Part shown: piece by piece, positions 6,054 through 13,120 of the stretch
Numbering within the stretch: position 1 is the stretch's first letter
How the letters are laid out: each line of letters begins with the position of its first letter
Assembly (NCBI GenBank): GCA_020717885.1
Contig: DYDN01000011.1
Coordinates: forward strand, 1 to 15,157
DNA: 15,157 nt
Source: Candidatus Forterrea sp.
GTDB taxonomy: Archaea > Iainarchaeota > Iainarchaeia > Iainarchaeales > JAAZKV01
Reading direction: 5' to 3'
The notes under the pieces: generated by a model
The model's database searches: none
What the model saw: the letters and a program-made list of their open reading frames with translations, nothing else
Told to the model about the DNA's origin: nothing
Translations under genes and position numbers: made by a program

Positions 6054-6449
6054 TTAGTTTATTACGAGTTCCAGCCCAAAGTTTCTTTGTATTAATTCTC
6101 TTACTCTTTTTATCCTTGAATTATTCTTGTATGCCTTCGCTTTTGATGCGGGGTCAAGGAGAACAATTATTTTATCATTAGTTTTTCTTGCAGTAACATA
6201 ATTTACTTCAAGCGCTTTTGCAAAAACCTCTTCTGGTTTATTGGAGTACGCAACTATTTCAATTCTTTTTTTGAGTTGCTGCTCAAGTGATTTAACATTC
6301 ACCGCGGCTTTTCCAATTGCTTTTCCAACAAGGTCAGCAGGAACCAAAAAGGATACGAGCTGCCCGTCAACGAGGCAGTCTTTTGCATTAACTCCCGTGA
6401 CTTTCTCAAGCGCATTCATTAATAGTATGTCGTCCATTGTGAGTTTCAT
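6054..6449 (-). CDS. nusA: archaeal NusA-like KH protein
   Basis: The 131-residue protein matches the short archaeal NusA, two KH domains without the bacterial N- and C-terminal parts. It begins MKLTMDDILLMNALEKVTGV. The first KH loop is AIGKAAVNVK (45-54) and the second AYKNNSRIKRVRELI (106-120). Neither has the expected GxxG: GKNG has become GKAA and GKGG has become KNNS, so RNA binding may be weaker or changed. The identity also rests on its position after rpl30e in the polymerase operon. GGTGA sits 6 nt before the ATG. In most archaea rps12 follows directly; here the 3' end faces the fic gene, 28 bp away. Confidence 0.9.
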   Translation of the reverse strand: MKLTMDDILLMNALEKVTGVNAKDCLVDGQLVSFLVPADLVGKAIGKAAVNVKSLEQQLKKRIEIVAYSNKPEEVFAKALEVNYVTARKTNDKIIVLLDPASKAKAYKNNSRIKRVRELIQRNFGLELVIN

Positions 6450-6485
6450 AATATTTCACCAAAAAAATCAAATATTCAAAAAAGT

Positions 6486-6543
6486 GTCCAAGTAAAACGC
6501 ATTGCGTTTTACGGGACCCACAAAACTCCGTTTTGTTTGGTCC
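6486..6543. promoter_or_regulatory. two adjacent, mutually exclusive hairpins between rpl30e and nusA
   Basis: Hairpin 1 pairs GTAAAACGC (6492-6500) with GCGTTTTAC (6504-6512), and can extend by GTCC (6486-6489) with GGAC (6514-6517). Hairpin 2 pairs GGACC (6514-6518) with GGTCC (6539-6543), and ACAAAAC (6520-6526) with GTTTTGT (6530-6536). The shared GGAC lets only one full form exist at a time. GTCCAA also occurs as a direct repeat at 6486-6491 and 6540-6545. Confidence 0.65.
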
Positions 6544-6560
6544 AACATAATGAGAAGTTA

Positions 6561-6581
6561 TTGGAGAGTTTATATCTCCAA
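6561..6581 (-). terminator. hairpin over the rpl30e stop codon
   Basis: TTGGAGA (6561-6567) pairs with TCTCCAA (6575-6581). The rpl30e stop codon lies in the loop. It may shape the mRNA 3' end or reduce read-through into nusA; no strong U run follows directly. Confidence 0.4.
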
Positions 6582-6866
6582 TACTTTGCTCTTTCCTGCA
6601 TCAAGCACAAGAATTGCTGAGACAACGAATGGTTTTCCGCATACGCTTCCTAGAACCAGCCCAGTATCCGCGTACTCGTAGAACTTTTTGCTCGCAATGT
6701 TTGCTGTCTGCTTTAGGGTTTCTTTTTCGTTTCTTGGTATGTTTTTTACAACAATTACCATTTCACCCTCGCCGGCAAGTATTTTTTTGCGGCACTCTTT
6801 GTAACCAAAAGTTACTTTGCCTGTATCAACTGCTCTTCTTATTTCCTTGTTTGCATCAACACTCAT
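6570..6866 (-). CDS. rpl30e: large ribosomal subunit protein eL30
   Basis: This 98-residue protein is of the L7Ae/L30e fold. Typical features are the N-terminal ANKEIRRAVDTGKVTFGYKE helix region, the central MVIVVKNIPRNEKETL, and LGSVCGKPFVVSAILVLDAG near the C-terminus, which carries the RNA-binding loop. The family binds kink-turn RNA, and eukaryotic L30 controls its own transcript that way. A GTG at 6875 is in frame but overlaps the Shine-Dalgarno GGTGA; ATG at 6864-6866 is 5 nt after it and is the better start. The gene lies between rpoA2 and nusA, with an unusually long 156-bp spacer on its 5' side and a 120-bp spacer on its 3' side, both rich in inverted repeats. Confidence 0.95.
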   Translation of the reverse strand: MSVDANKEIRRAVDTGKVTFGYKECRKKILAGEGEMVIVVKNIPRNEKETLKQTANIASKKFYEYADTGLVLGSVCGKPFVVSAILVLDAGKSKVLEI

Positions 6867-6889
6867 TTTAATCACCTTTTTTTATGCAA

Positions 6890-6962
6890 ACCTTGAATTT
6901 TGAGAAGAAAAAGAACTTTTTCCTTACTCCGCGAATTGAATTTTCAAACTCGCTTCTCAAGG
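6890..6962 (-). promoter_or_regulatory. candidate structured leader of rpl30e
   Basis: TTGAGAAG (6900-6907) is complementary to CTTCTCAA (6953-6960). Between them lie a palindromic stem, TTGAA (6936-6940) with TTCAA (6943-6947) extended by CGA (6932-6934) with TCG (6950-6952), and a second short stem, GAAAAAG (6907-6913) with CTTTTTC (6916-6922). Together they could form a three-way junction in the rpl30e leader. The stems are A/U-rich, so confidence is limited. Confidence 0.35.
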
Positions 6963-6991
6963 TCATTAATTAAAATACTTCAACTGGCTAG

Positions 6992-7001
6992 AATTTAAAA
7001 A
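6992..7001 (-). promoter_or_regulatory. candidate rpl30e promoter, or T-run end signal after rpoA2
   Basis: On the minus strand a run of six G (7002-7007) is followed by TTTTTAAATT, shortly after the rpoA2 stop. It reads either as a TATA box, giving a leader of about 105 nt for rpl30e, or as a U-rich terminator. The sequence cannot separate the two. Confidence 0.35.
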
Positions 7002-7022
7002 CCCCCCAGAGAGCACTAAAAT

Positions 7023-8384
7023 TTACTTCATCAGTAATTCAACAATTCCAGTTCCAACTTTGATTGGCTGTCCTACAATAATGTTTTCAACAACACCAGT
7101 CAGGTTCTCTTTTTCACCCTTGAATGCCGCTTCAAGTAAGTGTTTTGTTGTTTCTTCAAACGCGGCTCGCGCAAATGGGCTGGCCTTTCCTTTTGTGATT
7201 CCTGTTCTAACAATTCCCTTTACTTCTCCGGAGAATGTCATTAAGTCAGCAAGGAGCATTATGTGCCTAATATCAACTTTGATTCCGTTGTCATCAAGTA
7301 CTTTCTTTAGTTCTGAAACAATTAGTAGTCTTCCGGCTTCAACACCGAGTACTTTTGATGTTTCAATTATGTCATTAGTGAATACTTTTTCAAGGTCAAC
7401 CCCTTCGAGTTTTAGAACTGATTTTAGGTTACTTCCGCTTGTCTTAATTACCCACTCTTCTTTTTCTTTTACTAAGAGTGTTTTTTCTATTCCTTTTACT
7501 CCGTGAACTTTCTCATCCATTATTTTTAGAGTATCTTTTCTTAATTTTAAGTATTCATTCTTCTTCTCAATTTGGAAGTGCACAGTATTATCTCTATAAA
7601 CAGATTTGAAATCCTTTAGTCCTTTTTTGAGCATGTCGGCAATTTCATCAACCTTTAGTCCAAGCGCTCTTGTCTTATCAGTCTGAATTTCAATTGCAAT
7701 TTTAAAGTTCTCAAATTCTTCATTAATTTTTACAACATCTTTTACTCTTACATCAATAAGTCCTTTTGCGAATTTGTCAGCTTTTTCTTTATCTCTCTTA
7801 AGATCCCCAAGTAAGCAGATAGTCATTGTTGGGTATTTTGCTTTGCTTCGCCCGTCAACAATTTCTTCAACTCTTTGTATTCCCGACCCAACGGATACTT
7901 CCGCAGCTCCGGCGAAGTGTTTTGTTCTTAGTGTTAATTGTGTTCCTGGCTCTCCCAAGGATTGTGCTGCAACTATTCCAACCGCTTCTCCCGGCTCAAC
8001 TATTAATGAATCGTATTTTGATTTAACTGCATCAGCGAGTTTACCCGCGTTTACTTTTGAAAGGCTGTATACTTCTGCTATTGCAACTATTTCTTCTAAG
8101 AGTTTCTTTGGCAGTGCAACTTGTTCCCAGTTTCTTTCTTTTTCTTCGTAGACTTTTCCGTCTACTGTTCCACTTTCATCTTCAACAACTAATCCTTCAT
8201 CAATCTCAGCTACTCTTCTTTTTTTCTTAGCGGATTTAACTTCCTCAACTTCTGCTTTCTTTTCTCCGGCGCTCTCCACTTTTTCTTCCTCAACTTCGGC
8301 TTCTTCCTTATCTTCTTCCGTAACGTCTTCCTCTTCTGTGTCTTCTTCTACTTCAACAACGTCTGTTTCTATTTCTTCAACCAT
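7023..8384 (-). CDS. rpoA2: DNA-directed RNA polymerase subunit A'' (Rpo1C)
   Basis: This is the C-terminal part of the largest polymerase subunit. EPGEAVGIVAAQSLGEPGTQ begins at residue 130 and leads into the trigger loop (about 145-176). The C-terminus has DIRHIMLLADLMTFSGEV, FARAAFEETTKHLLEAA and NIIVGQPIKVGTGIVELL, all family marks. At 453 residues it is longer than the usual 380-400 because of an N-terminal tail: residues 2-48 are mostly Glu and Asp, then a basic KSAKKKRR patch (50-57). The trigger loop reads TKHFAG where TFH(Y/F)AG is usual (Lys155 for Phe) and continues SVGSGIQRVEEIV instead of NVTLGLPRLIEI. GGTGA lies 6 nt before the ATG. It follows rpoA1 after a 145-bp spacer containing a stray copy of the rpoA1 end. 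Confidence 0.97.
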   Translation of the reverse strand: MVEEIETDVVEVEEDTEEEDVTEEDKEEAEVEEEKVESAGEKKAEVEEVKSAKKKRRVAEIDEGLVVEDESGTVDGKVYEEKERNWEQVALPKKLLEEIVAIAEVYSLSKVNAGKLADAVKSKYDSLIVEPGEAVGIVAAQSLGEPGTQLTLRTKHFAGAAEVSVGSGIQRVEEIVDGRSKAKYPTMTICLLGDLKRDKEKADKFAKGLIDVRVKDVVKINEEFENFKIAIEIQTDKTRALGLKVDEIADMLKKGLKDFKSVYRDNTVHFQIEKKNEYLKLRKDTLKIMDEKVHGVKGIEKTLLVKEKEEWVIKTSGSNLKSVLKLEGVDLEKVFTNDIIETSKVLGVEAGRLLIVSELKKVLDDNGIKVDIRHIMLLADLMTFSGEVKGIVRTGITKGKASPFARAAFEETTKHLLEAAFKGEKENLTGVVENIIVGQPIKVGTGIVELLMK

Positions 8385-8436
8385 TTTTCCTCACCGTTCA
8401 AGCCGTTTCTGATTTTATTAAAATTATTTCATTTCT

Positions 8437-8460
8437 CCCTTGTCTTTGAGTTTTTTGTAT
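8437..8460 (-). repeat. stray second copy of the rpoA1 3' end
   Basis: This 24-bp stretch is identical to 8543-8566 inside the rpoA1 C-terminus. On the minus strand it reads YKKLKDKGEMK and then TAA, against YKKLKDKGELK and TAG in rpoA1. Similarity continues past the exact match down to the stop codon, with Gly codons GGA/GGG and Lys codons AAA/AAG exchanged. It is 106 bp from the real copy and in another frame, so it is not translated as part of rpoA1. Confidence 0.85.
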
Positions 8461-8473
8461 CCAGTTCCTAACC

Positions 8474-8493
8474 CTTTTTCTTGGAAGAAAAAG
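8474..8493. promoter_or_regulatory. palindrome in the rpoA1-rpoA2 spacer
   Basis: CTTTTTCTT (8474-8482) and AAGAAAAAG (8485-8493) are perfect complements separated by two bases, so an 8-bp stem with a 4-nt loop could form. It lies between the two copies of the rpoA1 end. A similar arm pair in reversed order occurs in the rpl30e leader (6907-6922). Confidence 0.45.
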
Positions 8494-8529
8494 TGTTAGT
8501 ATCCCAAAAAGAAATCCTTCTTTGGACTT

Positions 8530-11154
8530 CTACTTTAGTTCCCCCTTGTCTTTGAGTTTTTTGTATTCTTCTTTAACATCAACCGCTATTCCGCCTTTTG
8601 TGTTTTTAGGGAATACTCCGTCTTCTCCGTACTGGTACTGAACTAGCATATTTGCCGCTGTTCGCACAGTTCCGTCAGGAGCTGCCACGAGGTCCTTTAG
8701 TGAATTTGCGAGCCTTCTGTATAAGTATCCTGATACTTTTGTTGATACACCAGTATCAACTTCCCCTTGTCTTCCACCCATTGAGTGGTAGAAGTATTCT
8801 TTTGCGTTCATTCCGTCAAGGAAGTTTGAGCGTATGAATCCTCCAGCGAGTAATCCAACATCTCCTTTTTCGTTTGATGTGATAAGTCTTTTGTCAAATC
8901 CTTTCTTTGGTCTTCCTTCACGAACAGAAGCCTGTCCCCAAAATCCAGCAATATTCATTAAGTTGATTGAGCTTCCTCTTGATTTTGCTAGGATCATGGA
9001 AATTGTGTTTAGTATCATTTCTTCTGAAATAACGTAGTGCAACTTCTCTTTCATGATTGCTTTCTCAACTTTTTCCTTTACTTCTGAAGCTAGTCTTACC
9101 ATGTATAATTCGAATGACTCGCTTAGTGTTCTTCCAGGAATAATTTCGAGCGAGCCTTTCTCATACGATTCAACAAGTGCTTCTCCTTTCTTTAGTGCTT
9201 CTCCAATTACCTTGTTTTTGAGTGCTTCAATTTCGTCGCTTACTGCAAATTCAGCAAGTGAAGCGGTCATTCCTTTTTCAGTAAGTATGTATGAAGTAAA
9301 TCTGTTTACTCCGCGGTAGAATTCCTCAATTACCTCTCCGGGGTATTCTCTTGCGAGTGTGTCAACTAGTCTTCCTTTGCCTTCGCTTAGTGCGGCAGAA
9401 TCAATTACTCCGCTTACAAGCTTTCCGTTAACAATTTTTACTTTATCCATTATTTCTCCGATTAGTTCGGTTTCCTTTGAATCATATCCTGCGTCCTTGA
9501 ATACTTTTGAAGTGTATGATTCAAATTCTAAGTTCAAGTCTTTTGGAAGTATTTGTGAGAACACCATTTTTCCCGAGTAATGTTTTCCTTTGTCGGGTTT
9601 TGGTATTTCCGTAATTCCAATTGAGTATAGTAATTGCATTGCATCTTCTTTTGTGAAAACAGTTTGGGGCATTGTTAGTGTGAAGCATCCGCTCACTCCA
9701 TCTTCCTTTGGTGCAATAACTGGAGAACCGTATCTTGGCGAAATTATTTGATCGCGTACAAGCATTAGTTTTTTTGCCTCCGCTTTTCCTTCTTCGGTTT
9801 GCGGTACGTGGCAGTTCATTTCATCCCCATCAAAGTCCGCGTTGTATGGCGGGCAAACGATTGGATTAATTCTAAATACTTTTCCAGGCATGATTCTTGC
9901 CCTGTGTGCCATCATTGAAATTCTGTGTAGTGAGGGCTGTCTATTGAATAGTACTATATCCCCGTTCTGGATATTTCGCTCAACTCTGTATCCAATATCA
10001 AGTTCTTTTGCGATTTCTTCTCTATTCTCATCGCTTACTTTTCTTCTTCCCCCGTTTGGTCTTATGATGTAAACTGGTTTATCAGATTTTTCAACCATTT
10101 TTTTTACTGTAGCAAGATTCCATTCTGTTACAAATTCAGGAACGGTTAATTCTTTTGCCGCTTCTTCAGGAACTCCAAGTTCAGATATGTCAATGTATGG
10201 GTCTGGAACTATGATTGATCTTGCCGCGTGATTTACTCTCTTTCCGGTTAAGTTGTACCTGAACCTTCCTTTCTTTCCTTTTAATCTCTGTATAATTGTT
10301 CGTAGGGGTCTGCCGCTTCTGTGTTTAGCTGGAGGAACTCCTGCTGTATTGTTATCAAAATAAGTTGTTGTGTGGTACTGTAAGAGGTCCCAAAGGTCTT
10401 CAATGATTAATTGCGGTGCGCCTGCTTCCAAGTTATCCTTCAATCGGTTATTGATTCTAATAATATCAACGAGCTTGTGTGTTAAATCATCTTCGGATTT
10501 TATTCCTGACTCAAGTGTAATACTTGGTCTGATTGTGATTGGTGGAACCTGTAATACTGTTAGTATGAACCATTCTGGTCTTACCCTCTTAACATCATAA
10601 CCTAATATTGCTAAGTGGTCTTCTGGGATTTTTTCAACCCATTCTCTAATTGCGGCAGGGTAAATTCTTTCTTTATTGTAAAAAAAGTTAGTTGGTTTAT
10701 CAAGCACGGTTTTTTGTAGTACTGCGCTGCAGTTAGGGCATTTCTTTGCTGTTTTTGTTTTGAGTAATATTCTTTTAGTATAATCAACAGTTTTTCCTTT
10801 TGCAGCATCCTGTAATTTCTTTATCTGCTCTTCAGCGAGTGTAATATGCCCGCAGTCTTTGCATGTTGTATTCATTAACATTTCAAGTTTTCTTCCAAAC
10901 TCTGAATGTATAACAGGTCTTTCAAGTTCTAAGTGTCCAAAGTGCCCTGAGCAATTCTTCATTGTCTGCCCGCATGTCTTGCATTTAATTCCGGGGTTAA
11001 TTACTCCAAGGTGCGGATCCATTAATCCTCCTTCCATTGGGTAGCCGTCTTTATCGTAAGTTTCAGGGGTTTTGATTTCGATTGAACTCATCTTCCTTAC
11101 TGTTTCAGGATCAAGGAAATTGAATTCAACGCTACCAATTCTTTTCATTATCAT
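8530..11154 (-). CDS. rpoA1: DNA-directed RNA polymerase subunit A' (Rpo1N)
   Basis: This is the N-terminal two-thirds of the largest polymerase subunit, holding the catalytic magnesium. Zinc ligands are C58/C61/C68 with a His, and the pairs C98/C101 and C139/C142. The active site YNADFDGDEMNCHVPQ has its three Asp at 440, 442 and 444. The bridge helix is at about 778-814 (FLDGMNAKEYFYHSMGGRQG and on). A GGTGA Shine-Dalgarno at 11159-11163 lies inside the longest reading frame (ATG at 11166), so ATG at 11152-11154, 4 nt downstream, is chosen; ATG at 11146-11148 is also possible. Switch 2 reads GKRVNHAAR rather than GKRV(D/N)FSAR, and the segment before the bridge helix (GFWGQASVREGRP, 737-749) departs from the usual GQQ.V.G.R. 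The protein ends at TAG 8530-8532; its last codons recur downstream. Confidence 0.97.
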   Translation of the reverse strand: MIMKRIGSVEFNFLDPETVRKMSSIEIKTPETYDKDGYPMEGGLMDPHLGVINPGIKCKTCGQTMKNCSGHFGHLELERPVIHSEFGRKLEMLMNTTCKDCGHITLAEEQIKKLQDAAKGKTVDYTKRILLKTKTAKKCPNCSAVLQKTVLDKPTNFFYNKERIYPAAIREWVEKIPEDHLAILGYDVKRVRPEWFILTVLQVPPITIRPSITLESGIKSEDDLTHKLVDIIRINNRLKDNLEAGAPQLIIEDLWDLLQYHTTTYFDNNTAGVPPAKHRSGRPLRTIIQRLKGKKGRFRYNLTGKRVNHAARSIIVPDPYIDISELGVPEEAAKELTVPEFVTEWNLATVKKMVEKSDKPVYIIRPNGGRRKVSDENREEIAKELDIGYRVERNIQNGDIVLFNRQPSLHRISMMAHRARIMPGKVFRINPIVCPPYNADFDGDEMNCHVPQTEEGKAEAKKLMLVRDQIISPRYGSPVIAPKEDGVSGCFTLTMPQTVFTKEDAMQLLYSIGITEIPKPDKGKHYSGKMVFSQILPKDLNLEFESYTSKVFKDAGYDSKETELIGEIMDKVKIVNGKLVSGVIDSAALSEGKGRLVDTLAREYPGEVIEEFYRGVNRFTSYILTEKGMTASLAEFAVSDEIEALKNKVIGEALKKGEALVESYEKGSLEIIPGRTLSESFELYMVRLASEVKEKVEKAIMKEKLHYVISEEMILNTISMILAKSRGSSINLMNIAGFWGQASVREGRPKKGFDKRLITSNEKGDVGLLAGGFIRSNFLDGMNAKEYFYHSMGGRQGEVDTGVSTKVSGYLYRRLANSLKDLVAAPDGTVRTAANMLVQYQYGEDGVFPKNTKGGIAVDVKEEYKKLKDKGELK
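8543..8566 (-). repeat. rpoA1 C-terminal copy of the 24-bp direct repeat
   Basis: This is the in-gene partner of 8437-8460. It encodes the YKKLKDKG segment, a few residues before the A' stop codon. Confidence 0.85.
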
Positions 11155-11235
11155 GTTTTCACCCATTCACATTTTCGCTTTCATTTTTTCAAATCTAAAT
11201 TTCATTCCCTCATTTCACACTCTCATTTTCTTCAA

Positions 11236-13050
11236 TTAAACTTTATCCACCAAATTTAATTTTCCTAAGATTCCTAGTGCTTTTAATTCTTCAAGCAGTA
11301 ATTTGAATCCGTATGACATTTCTACAGGATATACGGCGGTTGATTTGCACATTGGGCAGTATCTTTTCTTTCTTATTTCATCATTAACCGCGATTACCCC
11401 GCATTTTTCGCATACGAGTTCAACGGTCTTATCCGAATCTTCAATTAGTTTTTCGTGTAGTAGCATTGCTGCTCCGTGCCCAACGAGTGTTTCGCCTTCC
11501 ATTTCTCCAAATCTTAATCCGCCTTCTTTTTCTTTTCCTTCAGTCGGCTGTCTTGTGAGTACCTGTACTGGCCCTCTTGCTCTTGCTTGTAATTTGTGTG
11601 TTACAACGTGGTAGAGTTTTTGTGTTGCAATTACTCCAGTAAATATTTCTCCTTCAAGTCTCTTACCAGTAATTCCATCATAAAATGTTTCCATTCCGTC
11701 TCCTCTAAATCCATTTTCGCGTAGAGTGCTTTCAAGTTCTTTCATTGGAGTTGAAGAGAATGGCGTTCCATCAATTATTTTTCCGCTTGCAGCTCCCGCT
11801 TTTCCACCTAACATTTCAAGTAAGTGCCCCATAGTCATTCTTGATGGGATTGAGTGTGGATTAATTATTAGGTCTGGTTTTATTCCATCAATTGTAAATG
11901 GCATATCTTCTTCAGGGATTATTGCGGCAACTACTCCTTTTTGCCCGTGTCTTGATGCAATTTTGTCTCCAACTTGTGGCACAAGGGGGGTCCTGATTTT
12001 TACTTTTACAAGTCTGCTTCCATCTTCCGCTTCTGTCATCATTATAGTGTCAACATACCCTGGTTTTCCTTTTCTTACAGTCATTGATGCATCTCTTCTT
12101 TTTTCTTCATCAGTACCAAAGTCAGTCATTTCTTCAAAGAACCTTGGAGGGGATGTTTTTCCAATTATTGCTTCTTCCTCTGCAACAAACTGTTCGAGTT
12201 GTATGATTCCGTCAGTTCCAAGTTTCTTATAATTTTCTTCTTCAACAAATCCGCATTTCTCTTCTGTAGGGATTTCAAATTTATCTCTTTGCCCGCCGGG
12301 GTATCTCTGCTCTATTGTTTCATAATTTCTAAAGTATGCGGCTCTTGCTAGTCCTCTGTCAATTGCGCCTTTGTTTAATATTAGCGCATCCATTGTGTTG
12401 AATCCGTAGTATGGCATTATTGCTACTACAAAGTTTTGGCTCTGTGGCCTCTTATCAAGTTCAACAAGATCCATGGTCCTAGTTTTTACCAAGTTCTTTT
12501 CAGGATAGTAAAGTAAGTAGCTTTCGGTGTCGTGTCTTATTTTGTAATTAATTGTCCCAATTCCTAGTGCCTGCTTAAACATTTTTGCGCCGTGTAGTGC
12601 TTTTCCTGCCATGTTGTGTTGTATGTACGGAACTAAGCTTGTGATTACACTTAGTGTTGCAGCGCCATCAATTTCCATGTGTGTGTGTTCTTTTGTGATT
12701 CCTGCTTCGTCCTGTGCAACAAGCGCGTTTTCTTCTTCTTCAGAATCAAGGTATTCAATTATCCCCATTTCTTGTAACTGATTGAATGTAAGTTTTCCTT
12801 CTTTTAGTTGTTTAGCAACTTCTGGAGTAAAAGTGCTTTTTGCGTTCTTTACTGCAATAAGCGGTCTTTGCAGTCTTCCAGCATCAGTGTTCAAGTATAC
12901 TTCGTTTGTGTCTTTGTGGAATGCAACATTCATTTGCTTTGGAAGTTTATTTTGTCTTCTTGCTTCAATAATTGTTTCAGTAAGCTCTGTTGGATTATCG
13001 TAGAATCCGATTAATCTTCCGTTAATGTAAACCTTTGCTACTGTTGCCAT
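11236..13050 (-). CDS. rpoB1: DNA-directed RNA polymerase subunit B' (Rpo2C)
   Basis: This is the C-terminal half of the second-largest polymerase subunit, 604 residues as usual. It contains RGLARAAYFRNYE (232-244), the catalytic-site lysine block GDKIASRHGQKGVV (Lys363, Lys371), DLIINPHSIPSRMTMGHLLE (393-412), the hybrid-binding GGLRFGEME region, and a C-terminal zinc ribbon (Cys547, 550, 565, 568) that joins the clamp. An oddity is GFNTMDALILNK at 216-227. The near-invariant Glu-Asp pair here (E. coli beta E813-D814) is Met-Asp, with Met220 confirmed by its ATG codon at 12391-12393. GGTGA lies 6 nt before the ATG. The spacer to rpoA1 is 81 bp to its chosen start and purine-rich on the mRNA strand. 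Confidence 0.97.
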   Translation of the reverse strand: MATVAKVYINGRLIGFYDNPTELTETIIEARRQNKLPKQMNVAFHKDTNEVYLNTDAGRLQRPLIAVKNAKSTFTPEVAKQLKEGKLTFNQLQEMGIIEYLDSEEEENALVAQDEAGITKEHTHMEIDGAATLSVITSLVPYIQHNMAGKALHGAKMFKQALGIGTINYKIRHDTESYLLYYPEKNLVKTRTMDLVELDKRPQSQNFVVAIMPYYGFNTMDALILNKGAIDRGLARAAYFRNYETIEQRYPGGQRDKFEIPTEEKCGFVEEENYKKLGTDGIIQLEQFVAEEEAIIGKTSPPRFFEEMTDFGTDEEKRRDASMTVRKGKPGYVDTIMMTEAEDGSRLVKVKIRTPLVPQVGDKIASRHGQKGVVAAIIPEEDMPFTIDGIKPDLIINPHSIPSRMTMGHLLEMLGGKAGAASGKIIDGTPFSSTPMKELESTLRENGFRGDGMETFYDGITGKRLEGEIFTGVIATQKLYHVVTHKLQARARGPVQVLTRQPTEGKEKEGGLRFGEMEGETLVGHGAAMLLHEKLIEDSDKTVELVCEKCGVIAVNDEIRKKRYCPMCKSTAVYPVEMSYGFKLLLEELKALGILGKLNLVDKV

Positions 13051-13120
13051 ATCATTTCACCATTTCAACATTTTCAATTCTCATTTCTCTAAATACAAAC
13101 TTTCTGCTTCTCTCTCGACT

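Noticed and set aside
8400..8532. Read-through of the rpoA1 TAG giving a longer A' or a joined A'-A''
   Set aside because: The frame after TAG is open for a few dozen codons and ends in TGA before rpoA2. It is in a different frame from the YKKLKDKG copy and has no family resemblance.
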